Positions 6,173-13,890 of a stretch of 21,488 bases of DNA are shown piece by piece. The stretch lies in NCBI GenBank assembly GCA_019419545.1, contig DXZT01000060.1:1-21488 (forward strand). The letters run 5' to 3'. This DNA is from Collinsella sp. (GTDB taxonomy: Bacteria > Actinomycetota > Coriobacteriia > Coriobacteriales > Coriobacteriaceae). How positions within the stretch are numbered: the first letter of the stretch is position 1; each line of letters starts with the position of its first letter. Both the position numbers and the translations under genes were made by a program. The notes beneath the pieces were generated by a model, which did no database searches, was not told the DNA's origin, and saw nothing but the letters and a program-made list of their open reading frames with translations.

Positions 6173-6622
6173 ATGCAGCTTCACGATCTTACTCCCGCGC
6201 CCGGTTCCACCAAGAACCGCAAGCGCGTCGGCCGTGGCAATTCTTCGGGTCACGGCACCACTTCTGGCCGCGGTCAGAAGGGCCAGGGTTCCCGCTCTGG
6301 CGGCACCAAGGGTGCCGGCTTCGAGGGTGGCCAGACTCCGCTGGCTATGCGCCTGCCCAAGCTTCCGGGCTTCCGCAACCCCCGTCGTATCGAGTACACC
6401 GCCGTTAACGTTGAGCGTCTCGAGCGCAAGTTCGAGGACGGCGCTGTGATCGACGGTGCCGCTCTTAAGGCCGCTCGCATCACCAAGAGCGAGTTCGAGC
6501 CCGTCAAGGTGCTCGGCAATGGTGAGCTCACCAAGAAGTTCACGGTCAAGGTCGACAAGGTCAGCGCTTCTGCGCAGGCCAAGATCGAGGCCGCCGGCGG
6601 AAAGGTCGAGCTGCCGTGCTAA
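6173..6622 (+). CDS. rplO: 50S ribosomal protein L15 (uL15)
   Basis: This 149-residue protein is L15, a late-assembly large-subunit protein. The glycine-rich, basic N-terminus with KNRKRVGRGNSSGHGTTSGR is the family hallmark, followed by GFEGGQTPLAMRLPKLPGF. A GAGGAG box overlapping the rpmD stop supports the ATG. The last seven bases overlap the GTG start of secY, so SecY translation is likely coupled to L15 synthesis. Confidence 0.97.
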   Translation: MQLHDLTPAPGSTKNRKRVGRGNSSGHGTTSGRGQKGQGSRSGGTKGAGFEGGQTPLAMRLPKLPGFRNPRRIEYTAVNVERLERKFEDGAVIDGAALKAARITKSEFEPVKVLGNGELTKKFTVKVDKVSASAQAKIEAAGGKVELPC

Positions 6623-7902
6623 ATGGTCTTAAGAATGCTTTCCGCATCAAAGAATTGCGCGAAAAGATTCTTTTTACCATAGCTATGCTCGTCGTGTACC
6701 GCATTGGTGCGCACGTTCCTGTGCCCGGCATTCCCTTCCAGGGGATGCTGGGCCTTTTCTCGACCGATAACAATTCGGTCGCCGCAGGTGCTATGGCCCT
6801 CCTGAATCTTTTCTCTGGTGGCGCGTTGAGCTATGTTTCGGTGTTCTCCCTGGGCATCATGCCTTACATCACCAGCTCGATCATCCTCCAGATGCTCCAG
6901 GCCGTTGTGCCTTCCCTGCATGAGCTTGCCCGCGAGGGCGAGGTCGGTCAGACCAAGATTACGCAGTATTCGCGTTACCTCACCCTGGCTCTGGCAATCC
7001 TCAACTCCGTGGGTTACCTCTTCCTCTTTAAGAGCTTCGGCATCAGCTTTACTGGCGCCGGCGCTCCCGAGATCATCTTCGACCTCATGATCGTCGGCAC
7101 GCTCACCGCGGGCGCCATGCTGATCATGTGGATTGGTGAGCTCATCACCCAGCGCGGTATCGGCAATGGCATGTCGCTGATCATCTTTGCGAACATCATG
7201 GCCGGCCTGCCGCAGGCGATCTTCTCCAGCACCGAGGGCAATGCCGGTGGCATCATCACCATGGTGATCATCTGCGCCATCATCTTGCTGGTTATCCCGC
7301 TGATTGTTTTCCTTGAGCGCGGCCAGCGCCGCATTCCGGTCTCCTACGCTAAGCGCGTCGTGGGCCGTCGCATGATGGGTGGCCAGACCACCTACCTGCC
7401 CATCAAGGTCAACACCGCGGGTGTCGTGCCGATCATCTTCGCTTCGGCGCTGCTGTACTTCCCGGCCCAGATTGCCGTGTTCTTCCCCGGCATCGGCTGG
7501 ATTCAGGCAGTTGCCTCTGCGCTTTCGACCGGTTGGCTCAACTGGGTGCTTAACGTTGTCCTCATCGTGTTCTTCGCGTACTTCTACACCTCCATGGTGT
7601 TCAACCCCGATGACACGGCCGACAACCTTAAGAAGCAGGGCGGCTTTATTCCGGGCGTCCGTCCGGGTAGGGCTACCGCGGCCTACATCAAGAACGCGCT
7701 CAACAAGATCACGCTTCCCAGCGCTGTCTTTTTGGCGCTCATCGCCATCGTGCCTTCGATCATCTTCTCCTTCACGGGTAACCATCTGATCCAGGCATTT
7801 GGCGGCACGTCCATCCTCATCATGGTCGGCGTCGTGCTCGACACGGTCGATAAGCTCGAAGGCCAGATCAAGATGTATGATTACGATGGATTCTTTAAAT
7901 AG
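6616..7902 (+). CDS. secY: Preprotein translocase channel subunit SecY
   Basis: This 428-residue integral membrane protein is SecY, the pore of the Sec translocon, which with SecE and SecG exports or inserts proteins driven by SecA or the ribosome. Around ten hydrophobic segments can be seen. The plug-side N-terminal region (VYRIGAHVPVPGI), the cytoplasmic loop with RRIPVSYAKRVVGRRMMGGQTTYLP and the GFIPGVRPG loop are all typical. The start is GTG at 6616, overlapping the rplO stop; an ATG at 6623 is in another frame. The preceding GGAAAGGTCGAG is a modest ribosome-binding site, consistent with translational coupling. Followed after 18 nt by adk. Confidence 0.97.
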   Translation: MLNGLKNAFRIKELREKILFTIAMLVVYRIGAHVPVPGIPFQGMLGLFSTDNNSVAAGAMALLNLFSGGALSYVSVFSLGIMPYITSSIILQMLQAVVPSLHELAREGEVGQTKITQYSRYLTLALAILNSVGYLFLFKSFGISFTGAGAPEIIFDLMIVGTLTAGAMLIMWIGELITQRGIGNGMSLIIFANIMAGLPQAIFSSTEGNAGGIITMVIICAIILLVIPLIVFLERGQRRIPVSYAKRVVGRRMMGGQTTYLPIKVNTAGVVPIIFASALLYFPAQIAVFFPGIGWIQAVASALSTGWLNWVLNVVLIVFFAYFYTSMVFNPDDTADNLKKQGGFIPGVRPGRATAAYIKNALNKITLPSAVFLALIAIVPSIIFSFTGNHLIQAFGGTSILIMVGVVLDTVDKLEGQIKMYDYDGFFK

Positions 7903-7920
7903 GCTAGAGGAGGATTGCTC

Positions 7921-8547
7921 ATGAACCTCGTATTGCTCGGAGCTCCGGGTGCCGGTAAGGGCACCGTCGCACAGGAGCTCGTCGCCGAGTTTGGCGTCGC
8001 TCACATTTCCACGGGCGACCTGCTGCGTGCTGCCGTCAAGGGTGGCACCGAGCTTGGTATTCAGGCTAAGAAGTACATGGACGCTGGCGAGCTCGTCCCC
8101 GACCAGCTCGTGATCGACCTTGTCAAGGAGCGCCTTGCCGCCGATGACGCCCAGCAGGGCTTCATCCTCGATGGCTTCCCGCGCAACACCGCCCAGGCTG
8201 TGACGCTCGATTCCGAGCTCTCGGCTATGGGTCGCGAGATCGACTGCGCTCTTCTGGTCGATGTGGCCCCCGAGGTCATCATCGATCGTCTGTCTTCGCG
8301 TCGTACCTGCCGCGCCTGCGGCTACACCGGCACGGCTGCCGATGCCACCTGCCCCAAGTGCGGCGGCGAGATGTATCAGCGCGACGACGACAAGCCCGAG
8401 ACCATCAAGAACCGTCTCGACGTCTACGAGAAGTCCACGAGCCCGCTCGTCGACTACTATCGTGGCCAGGGTCTGCTCAAGTCGGTCAACGGTGACCAGG
8501 CTCGCGAGACCGTGTACGGGGATGTCAAAGAGGCTCTCGGTCTATGA
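7921..8547 (+). CDS. adk: Adenylate kinase with zinc-binding LID
   Basis: This 208-residue enzyme interconverts ATP plus AMP and two ADP in the cytoplasm. The P-loop GAPGAGKGT is at residues 7-15 and the nucleotide-binding signature DGFPRN at 84-89. The long LID domain holds Cys130, Cys133, Cys144 and Cys147, the zinc-type arrangement common in Gram-positive bacteria. The ATG at 7921 is preferred to the in-frame TTG six bases earlier, because GAGGAGG (7907-7913) sits 7 nt from the ATG and because the family starts MNLVLLG. The stop overlaps the map start in ATGA, the classic secY-adk-map arrangement. Confidence 0.96.
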   Translation: MNLVLLGAPGAGKGTVAQELVAEFGVAHISTGDLLRAAVKGGTELGIQAKKYMDAGELVPDQLVIDLVKERLAADDAQQGFILDGFPRNTAQAVTLDSELSAMGREIDCALLVDVAPEVIIDRLSSRRTCRACGYTGTAADATCPKCGGEMYQRDDDKPETIKNRLDVYEKSTSPLVDYYRGQGLLKSVNGDQARETVYGDVKEALGL

Positions 8548-9332
8548 TCAAGATTAAGTCTGCAACGCAAATCGAGCAGATGAAGAAGGCAGGAGCGCTA
8601 TCTAAGATGGCGCTCCGCCACGTTGGGGCCATGGTTCGCCCCGGCGTGTCGACCTTCGAACTCGATCAGCTTGCCGAGCAGATTATCCGCATGCATGGCG
8701 GCACCCCGGCCTTTAAGGGTTACGGCGGGTTCCCCGGAACCATTTGCGCATCAATTAACGATGCCGTGGTTCACGGTATTCCCAACCCTGACATGATCCT
8801 GCGCGATGGCGATATCATCTCCATCGATACGGGAGCTGTCGTTGACGGTTGGGTTGGCGATAACGCCTGGACGTTTTTCGTCGGCACCCCCACGCCCGAG
8901 GCCAAGGCCCTGTGCGAGGTTACGCGCGATTGCCTTAAGGCTGCTATTGAGCAGGCTGTTCCCGGTAACCATATCGGGGACGTTGGCTATGCCGTTCAGT
9001 CCCTCGCCGAGTCTCACGGTTACGGCGTGCTTCGCGATTACGTGGGGCATGGTATCGGTCGTGTAATGCACGAGGACCCCAACGTTCCAAATTATGGAAA
9101 GAAGGGGAGAGGCGTTCGCCTTCAGGCTGGTATGGTCATCGCTATCGAGCCGATGGTTACGATGGGTTCCAATCATGTGAGCACGGGCTCCGATGGTTGG
9201 ATCGTTACGACCAACGACCATCTGCCCGCCGCGCACTACGAGAACACCGTCGCCATTACCAATGACGGTCCGGTGATTCTTACCACCGATGCGCAAGGAT
9301 CCTGGTGTTCGCTCCAAGGCGGAGAAATGTAA
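8544..9332 (+). CDS. map: Type I methionine aminopeptidase
   Basis: This 262-residue cytoplasmic metallopeptidase removes the initiator methionine from new proteins. All five metal ligands can be placed: Asp95 (IDTG), Asp106 (VGDNAW), His169 (VGHG), Glu202 (IEPM) and Glu233 (HYEN). His77 in HGIP also fits the active site. There is no N-terminal zinc-finger extension. The start overlaps the adk stop by four bases (ATGA), indicating translational coupling. The gap that follows carries a candidate promoter for infA, so map may be the last gene of the first transcript. Confidence 0.96.
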   Translation: MIKIKSATQIEQMKKAGALSKMALRHVGAMVRPGVSTFELDQLAEQIIRMHGGTPAFKGYGGFPGTICASINDAVVHGIPNPDMILRDGDIISIDTGAVVDGWVGDNAWTFFVGTPTPEAKALCEVTRDCLKAAIEQAVPGNHIGDVGYAVQSLAESHGYGVLRDYVGHGIGRVMHEDPNVPNYGKKGRGVRLQAGMVIAIEPMVTMGSNHVSTGSDGWIVTTNDHLPAAHYENTVAITNDGPVILTTDAQGSWCSLQGGEM

Positions 9333-9368
9333 CAAGTTCCACGTAGTTGTGGAGCCATTACGAAGATA

Positions 9369-9397
9369 TTACGATATGTGCACGCGTATTGTAGAAT
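9369..9397 (+). promoter_or_regulatory. Candidate promoter for infA
   Basis: TTACGA (9369-9374) and TAGAAT (9392-9397) are separated by 17 bp in the locally AT-rich map-infA spacer. The -10 box is a good match and the -35 weak. Transcription would begin about 35 nt before the infA start. This would allow infA and the alpha cluster to be expressed separately from the upstream genes. Confidence 0.5.
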
Positions 9398-9436
9398 ACT
9401 CAATCGCTGTCGTTTTCTAGAGAAAGATGATTGCTT

Positions 9437-9655
9437 GTGAAGAAGGAAGACGCAATTGAGCTCGAGGGTACGGTAAAGGAACCGCTGCCCAACGCCATGT
9501 TTAAGGTCGAGCTCGAGAACGGTCATTCGGTTCTGTGCAACATTTCTGGCAAGATTCGAATGAATTACATCCGCATTCTCCCCGGTGACAGGGTTGTCGT
9601 GGAGCTTTCCCCGTACGACCTGACCCGCGGTCGCATCACCTATCGCTATAAATAG
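9437..9655 (+). CDS. infA: Translation initiation factor IF-1
   Basis: This 72-residue protein is IF-1, an OB-fold factor that occupies the ribosomal A site during initiation. The whole conserved core is present: KEDAIELEGTVKEPLPNAMF, VLCNISGKIRMNYIRILPGD and VVVELSPYDLTRGRITYRYK. GTG at 9437 gives the canonical length; a TTG two codons earlier (9431) is the alternative. The ribosome-binding site is weak (GAGAAAGA about 9 nt upstream), which together with the non-ATG start could keep expression low. It lies between map and rpmJ, the usual place. Confidence 0.95.
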   Translation: MKKEDAIELEGTVKEPLPNAMFKVELENGHSVLCNISGKIRMNYIRILPGDRVVVELSPYDLTRGRITYRYK

Positions 9656-9657
9656 CG

Positions 9658-9753
9658 ACACGCATACACGCTCTTTTCCGACTGCAGGCTTAGCTCAACC
9701 TACGGTCGGTTTGCGTGTGAAGACCAGCCATAGTTTTAAACGCCTGCGGCTGG
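9658..9753 (+). promoter_or_regulatory. Structured spacer between infA and rpmJ
   Basis: Two nested inverted repeats are visible: ACACGCA (9658-9664) with TGCGTGT (9712-9718), enclosing CCGAC (9678-9682) with GTCGG (9705-9709). Immediately after comes CCAGCC (9724-9729) with GGCTGG (9748-9753). A weak promoter-like pair, TTAAAC (9736-9741) and TAGATA (9759-9764), overlaps the last stem. The 147-nt spacer is long for this cluster. It is a candidate leader for the alpha operon, which in some bacteria is autoregulated by S4; that role is inference. Confidence 0.4.
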
Positions 9754-9802
9754 GCGAGTAGATAGTAGGGAAGTAGTTTGAGCGCTACCGAAAGGAAGAA
9801 CG

Positions 9803-9916
9803 ATGAAGGTACGTCCTTCGGTCAAGAAGATGTGCGATAAGTGCAAAATCATTAGGCGCCACGGCAAGGTCCTCGTCATTTGCGAGAACCCCCGTCATAA
9901 GCAGCGTCAGGGTTAA
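9803..9916 (+). CDS. rpmJ: 50S ribosomal protein L36, zinc-binding type (bL36)
   Basis: This 37-residue protein, too short for many gene finders, begins MKVRPSVKKMCDKCKII and ends NPRHKQRQG, the standard L36 sequence. The zinc site is complete, with Cys11, Cys14, Cys27 and His32, so this is the zinc-containing paralogue. An AAAGGAAG ribosome-binding site (9790-9797) lies 5 nt upstream of the ATG. rpsM starts 14 nt after the stop. L36 stabilises rRNA near the factor-binding side of the large subunit. Confidence 0.96.
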   Translation: MKVRPSVKKMCDKCKIIRRHGKVLVICENPRHKQRQG

Positions 9917-9930
9917 GAGAGGAGACTACG

Positions 9931-10305
9931 TTGGCCCGTATTAATGGTGTCGACCTCCCGCGTGAGAAGCGCGTTGAGATCGGTCTGACCTACATTTACG
10001 GCATCGGCCGCACCACTGCGACGAAGATTTGCGTCGAGTGCAACGTTAACGTGGACACGCGCGTTAAGGACCTCACCGAGGATGAGGTTAACGCCATCCG
10101 CGATTATATCGATAAGAATCAGATCATGGTTGAGGGCGACCTCCGCCGTGAGCGCAACCAGAACGTCAAGCGCCTTATGGACATCGGCTGCAACCGCGGC
10201 CTTCGTCACCGCAAGGGCCTCCCGGTCCGCGGCCAGCGCACCCACACTAACGCTCGTACCCGCAAGGGCCCGAAGCGTCAGATCGGTGCTAAGAAGAAGA
10301 AATAA
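9931..10305 (+). CDS. rpsM: 30S ribosomal protein S13 (uS13)
   Basis: This 124-residue protein is S13, part of the small-subunit head, contacting the P-site tRNA and forming bridges to L5. ARINGVDLPREKRVEIGLTY and the helix-hairpin-helix GIGRTTATKI are typical, and the C-terminal signature GLRHRKGLPVRGQRTHTNAR is intact before a lysine-rich tail. The start is TTG at 9931, supported by AGAGGAG immediately upstream and by the family N-terminus; no ATG or GTG alternative fits. Confidence 0.96.
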   Translation: MARINGVDLPREKRVEIGLTYIYGIGRTTATKICVECNVNVDTRVKDLTEDEVNAIRDYIDKNQIMVEGDLRRERNQNVKRLMDIGCNRGLRHRKGLPVRGQRTHTNARTRKGPKRQIGAKKKK

Positions 10306-10319
10306 GGAGCGCTAGATAG

Positions 10320-10724
10320 ATGGCTACTGCTAAGAAGAACGTTCGCGCTGCCCGTCTGAAGCGCGCGGACCGTAAGAACATTTCCGTGGGCCAGGCTCAC
10401 ATTCGTTCTACGTTCAACAACACGATCGTTTCGATCACCGATCCCCAGGGCAACGTCATTTCCTGGAAGTCGGCTGGCCAGGTGGGCTTCAAGGGCTCCC
10501 GTAAGTCCACGCCGTTCGCTGCCCAGATGGCTGCCGAGGCTGCTGCCAAGCAGGCCATGGAGCACGGTATGAAGAAGGTTTCCGTCTTCGTCAAGGGCCC
10601 CGGCTCCGGTCGTGAGACCGCCATCCGCTCCCTCCAGGCTGCTGGCCTCGAGGTCTCGAGCATCCAGGACAAGACCCCCATTCCGCACAACGGCTGCCGC
10701 CCCAAGAAGCGTCGCCGCGTGTAA
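10320..10724 (+). CDS. rpsK: 30S ribosomal protein S11 (uS11)
   Basis: This 134-residue protein is S11, in the small-subunit platform near the mRNA exit. NISVGQAHIRSTFNNTIVSI and the C-terminal IRSLQAAGLEVSSIQDKTPI plus HNGCRPKKRRRV are diagnostic. TAAGGAGCG, overlapping the rpsM stop, is the ribosome-binding site. Length and order (rpsM-rpsK-rpsD) are standard. Confidence 0.97.
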   Translation: MATAKKNVRAARLKRADRKNISVGQAHIRSTFNNTIVSITDPQGNVISWKSAGQVGFKGSRKSTPFAAQMAAEAAAKQAMEHGMKKVSVFVKGPGSGRETAIRSLQAAGLEVSSIQDKTPIPHNGCRPKKRRRV

Positions 10725-10743
10725 CTGAAAGGATCGTATCAAT

Positions 10744-11340
10744 ATGGCAATCGACAGGACTCCTGTTCTTAAGCGCTGCCGTCAGCTCGGGATCGATCCC
10801 GCTGAGCTCGGTTACAGCAGCAAGAAGGAATCTATCCGTCAGCCCAAGCGCCGTCGCAAGGAATCTGAGTACGGCATGCAGCTGCGTGAGAAGCAGAAGG
10901 TCAAGTTCATCTATGGCGTTCTGGAGAAGCAGTTCCACGGCTACTTCAACAAGGCCCGTAAGATGAACGGCGTCACCGGTGAGAACCTCATGATCATCCT
11001 TGAGTCTCGCCTCGACAACGTCGTCTTCCGTCTTGGCTTCGCCCGCACCCGCAAAGAGGCTCGTCAGTCCGTCCGTCACGGTCACTTCACCGTGAACGGC
11101 AAGCGCGTGGACATCCCGTCCTACCGCGTCAAGGCCGGCGACGTCGTCGCTGTCGGCGAGAAGTTCCGTGACCTCCTCCCCATCAAGGAGGCCCTGATTT
11201 CCTCCGAGCGCTTTGAGGTCCCTGGCTGGCTCGAGGTCGATATCGAGAAGCTGTCTGGTAACGTGCTCGCTCTGCCGACGCGTGAGCAGATCAGCGGTGA
11301 TATCAACGAGCAGCTCATCGTCGAGCTCTACTCTAAGTAG
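10744..11340 (+). CDS. rpsD: 30S ribosomal protein S4 (uS4), zinc-free form
   Basis: This 198-residue protein is S4, a primary 16S rRNA binder that nucleates small-subunit assembly. The N-terminal region keeps only Cys12, so the four-cysteine zinc knuckle of some S4 proteins is absent. The S4 RNA-binding domain runs from about residue 89 (LESRLDNVVFRLGFARTRKEAR) with the HGHFTVNGKRVDIPSYRVK signature. A GAAAGGAT sequence precedes the ATG. S4 is a translational repressor of its own operon in E. coli and B. subtilis; control here is not established. Confidence 0.97.
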   Translation: MAIDRTPVLKRCRQLGIDPAELGYSSKKESIRQPKRRRKESEYGMQLREKQKVKFIYGVLEKQFHGYFNKARKMNGVTGENLMIILESRLDNVVFRLGFARTRKEARQSVRHGHFTVNGKRVDIPSYRVKAGDVVAVGEKFRDLLPIKEALISSERFEVPGWLEVDIEKLSGNVLALPTREQISGDINEQLIVELYSK

Positions 11341-11372
11341 TCCATCCGGGCTGCTGAGGCTGGAGGTAATAC

Positions 11373-12314
11373 ATGTCAGAATTCATTAGGCCTCAGGTTC
11401 AGGTCGAAGAGATTAACGAGACCTCTGCTCGTGTCTCCGTCGAGCCGCTCGAGCGTGGCTACGGCGATACGCTGGGTAACTCGCTTCGTCGTGTTCTTCT
11501 GTCCTCGCTCGAGGGTGCCGCCGTCGAGGCCATTCAGATCGATGGTGCGCAGCACGAGTTCATGACCATCCCTAACATGGTCGAGGATGTCACCGACATC
11601 GTCCTGAATGTCAAGGGCCTTGTCTTCAGGGCTCTCGGCACGACCGACGAGGCGACCGCCACCATCTCGGTTGACGGCCCCTGCGAGGTCACCGGTGCGG
11701 ACTTCTTTATTCCGTCCGAGTTTGAGCTGGTCAACCCCGAGCAGCACATTGCTACGCTCACCGAGGGTGGCCATCTCACCATGAGCATGCGCATCGGCTA
11801 TGGCCGCGGCTATGTTTCTGGCGAGGCTAACAAGCGTGACAACGATCCCATCGGTGTGATCAACGTCGACTCGCTGTACTCGCCGGTGTCCCGTTGCGCC
11901 AAGCTCGTTGAGGCTTGCCGTGTCGGCCAGCATACCGACTACGACCGCCTTGTCCTCGAGATCGAGACCAACGGTTCCATCGCCCCGCGCGACGCCGTGG
12001 TCCAGGCTGCCAATATCATCAACCAGCATATGGCCGCCTTTATGAACCTTGCCGAGACCCCCGAGGTCGAGGAGGAGGCTTCGATCTTCGCTCCCGAGGT
12101 CACCAACGACAACGCCGAGCTGGACAAGCAGATCGAGGATCTGGACCTTTCCGTCCGTTCCTACAACTGCCTTAAGCGCGCCAGCATTCACTCGGTCCGT
12201 CAGCTCGTTGAGTTCTCGGAGAACGATCTGCTCAACATCCGTAACTTCGGTGTTAAGTCGATCGAGGAAGTGAAGGACAAGCTTGAGTCCATGGGCCTGA
12301 GCCTGAAGGCTTAA
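11373..12314 (+). CDS. rpoA: DNA-directed RNA polymerase alpha subunit
   Basis: This 313-residue protein is the alpha subunit, whose dimer scaffolds assembly of beta and beta-prime. The N-terminal domain has EPLERGYGDTLGNSLRRVLL near residue 25, the standard dimerisation signature. A flexible, acidic linker (around 215-245, VEEEASIFAPEVTNDNAELD) leads to the C-terminal domain with SVRSYNCLKRASIHSVRQL, which contacts UP-element DNA and activators. A strong GGAGGT (11362-11367) precedes the ATG. Full length, between rpsD and rplQ as usual. Confidence 0.97.
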   Translation: MSEFIRPQVQVEEINETSARVSVEPLERGYGDTLGNSLRRVLLSSLEGAAVEAIQIDGAQHEFMTIPNMVEDVTDIVLNVKGLVFRALGTTDEATATISVDGPCEVTGADFFIPSEFELVNPEQHIATLTEGGHLTMSMRIGYGRGYVSGEANKRDNDPIGVINVDSLYSPVSRCAKLVEACRVGQHTDYDRLVLEIETNGSIAPRDAVVQAANIINQHMAAFMNLAETPEVEEEASIFAPEVTNDNAELDKQIEDLDLSVRSYNCLKRASIHSVRQLVEFSENDLLNIRNFGVKSIEEVKDKLESMGLSLKA

Positions 12315-12344
12315 TGCTTCGCATATTTGAGGAGAAACTAGACC

Positions 12345-12812
12345 ATGCGTCACAACGTTAAGAAGGGCCTGAAGCTCGGCACCGATGCGAGCCACACCAA
12401 GGCCATGAAGAAGAGCCTTGCTAAGGCCCTCTTCGAGAACGACCGCATCAAGACCACCGAGACCCGCGCTAAGGCGCTGCGTTCGGTCGTCGACCCGATC
12501 ATCACTTGGGCCAAGAAGGGCGACCTGCACTCTCGTCGTCTGGCTATCGCCAAGCTCGGCGATAAGCAGCTCGTTGCCGAGATCTTCGACAAGGCTGCTC
12601 AGGGCATGTGGCAGGACCGCAACGGCGGTTACACCCGCATCATGAAGCTCGGTAACCGTAAGGGTGATAACGCTCCTATCGTTATCATGGAGCTCGTCAC
12701 CGAGCCTTGCACGCCTAAGGCCAAGAAGGCTGCTCCGGCCCCCAAGAAGGCCGCTGCTCCCAAGAAGGTCGAGGCTGTCGAGGAGGCTCCTGCTGAGGAG
12801 ACCGCTGAGTAG
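12345..12812 (+). CDS. rplQ: 50S ribosomal protein L17 (bL17) with C-terminal extension
   Basis: This 155-residue protein is L17, located near the peptide exit tunnel. The core is recognisable from MRHNVKKGLKLGTDASHTKA, the FENDRIKTTETRAKALR segment and GNRKGDNAPIVIMEL. From about residue 120 an Ala/Lys/Pro/Glu-rich tail of roughly 35 residues follows, first basic then acidic, beyond the usual ending; similar low-complexity tails occur in other actinobacterial L17 proteins. GAGGAG upstream supports the ATG. The operon-ending terminator follows within 30 nt. Confidence 0.96.
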   Translation: MRHNVKKGLKLGTDASHTKAMKKSLAKALFENDRIKTTETRAKALRSVVDPIITWAKKGDLHSRRLAIAKLGDKQLVAEIFDKAAQGMWQDRNGGYTRIMKLGNRKGDNAPIVIMELVTEPCTPKAKKAAPAPKKAAAPKKVEAVEEAPAEETAE

Positions 12813-12838
12813 ACATTCTGTCTGCATAGGCTATATTC

Positions 12839-12869
12839 GAGGGGTACGTTCGCGTACCCCTCTTTTTTT
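12839..12869 (+). terminator. Intrinsic terminator closing the ribosomal-protein cluster
   Basis: GAGGGGTACG (12839-12848) and CGTACCCCTC (12853-12862) form a perfect 10-bp stem with a TTCG loop, followed at once by seven T residues. It lies 27 nt after the rplQ stop. This is a textbook intrinsic terminator. Confidence 0.93.
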
Positions 12870-12904
12870 GTCGCAATACCGTTGCTAGTTTGTTGGGAGC
12901 GCCT

Positions 12905-13729
12905 ATGACTGCGCCGTCTGATTTCAATTCGACCCCCGAGCTTGACGCCACCCTTGTATTTCGCGTGGCCTACGATGGCTCCTCCTATAGCGGATTTGCC
13001 GAGCAGCCGGGCCAGACGACGGTCGCGGGCGAGCTGCGCCGTGCCATTGAGACGTTGCTGCGCCGCCCAATCGATCTGACGTGCGCGGGGCGTACCGATG
13101 CCGGCGTTCATGCGGTGGCCCAATACATCAGCGTGCCTGTAACGGACGCTGAGCTCGCTTTGACGCGCCGTAGGTGGCTGAGGGCTATGGATGCCCTCCT
13201 GGGCAAAGATATCGCCATAAACGAGGTCTACAAGGCTCGTAAGGGCTTTTCTGCACGTTTTGACGCGCGCTCTCGCACTTACACCTATCGCATTGCCGAC
13301 CGTGATGCGCGGCCCGTGCTGTCACGCGGTGCCGTGTGGTGGCATCGCTATCCCCTCGACGTCGATGCGATGGCGGCCGCCTGCCCTACGCTTTTGGGCG
13401 AGCAGGACTTTAAGAGCTTTTGCAAGGTCGCCTCTGCCGTGGGCAAACCTACGCACCGCTGCGTGATGCGGGCCGAGTTTGGCCATGAGGTGGCCTTTGG
13501 CGAGGATATCCTGACGTTTACCATTGAGGGCAACGCATTTTTGCATTCGATGGTCCGCACGATCGTGGGCACGCTTGTCGAGATTGGCATGCATCGCCGC
13601 GAACCCGAGTGGATGCGCGAGGTCATCGACGCTTGCGACCGTACCGCTGCGGGCCCCACGGCTCCTGCCTGCGGCCTTACGTTTATGGGCGTGGATTACG
13701 ATCCCGCCGAGCTTGTCGTGCTCGACTAG
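12905..13729 (+). CDS. truA: tRNA pseudouridine synthase A
   Basis: This 274-residue enzyme makes pseudouridine at positions 38-40 in the anticodon stem-loop of many tRNAs. The N-terminal RVAYDGSSYSGFAEQPG segment and the catalytic motif CAGRTDAGVHA (Asp65 as nucleophile) are present, as are RTYTYRI, DFKSFCK and SMVRTIVGTLVEIG in the C-terminal half. The ATG at 12905 fits a GGGAG box at 12895-12899; a TTG five codons earlier (12890) has no good ribosome-binding site. Next to rplQ, as in many bacteria, but separated from it by the terminator, so it needs its own promoter, which I could not place. Confidence 0.94.
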   Translation: MTAPSDFNSTPELDATLVFRVAYDGSSYSGFAEQPGQTTVAGELRRAIETLLRRPIDLTCAGRTDAGVHAVAQYISVPVTDAELALTRRRWLRAMDALLGKDIAINEVYKARKGFSARFDARSRTYTYRIADRDARPVLSRGAVWWHRYPLDVDAMAAACPTLLGEQDFKSFCKVASAVGKPTHRCVMRAEFGHEVAFGEDILTFTIEGNAFLHSMVRTIVGTLVEIGMHRREPEWMREVIDACDRTAAGPTAPACGLTFMGVDYDPAELVVLD

Positions 13730-13737
13730 GGGAGGGC

Positions 13738-13756
13738 TCGACGCGTCGTGCGTCGA
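13738..13756 (+). repeat. Short stem-loop after truA
   Basis: TCGACGC (13738-13744) and GCGTCGA (13750-13756) form a perfect 7-bp stem around GTCGT, 9 nt after the truA stop. No T-run follows, so termination by this element alone is doubtful. The rest of the 161-nt spacer before the next gene shows no convincing promoter. Confidence 0.45.
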
Positions 13757-13890
13757 CACCTGTCATCTGTGGGCTGCACGTGTGCAACATCTGTTCTTGG
13801 CGTGCAATACAACCGGTGTCTCATTGCTTTTATTGCCGGGGTGTACCATGAACCACGATTTAATTCATTGCTGTCGAGAGGACGGATAAC

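Noticed and set aside
7915..7920. TTG at 7915 as the adk start
   Set aside because: It lies only 1 nt from the GAGGAGG box; ATG at 7921 has correct spacing and matches the family N-terminus.
9688..9712. tRNA-like GGCTTAGCTCAA segment after infA
   Set aside because: It resembles a D-arm by chance. No acceptor stem, anticodon arm or T-arm can be fitted.
11376..12827. Minus-strand open frame of 483 codons opposite rpoA and rplQ, with similar frames opposite secY and rplF
   Set aside because: Antisense shadows are expected in GC-rich genes with C- and G-ending codons. None has a ribosome-binding site or recognisable domain.
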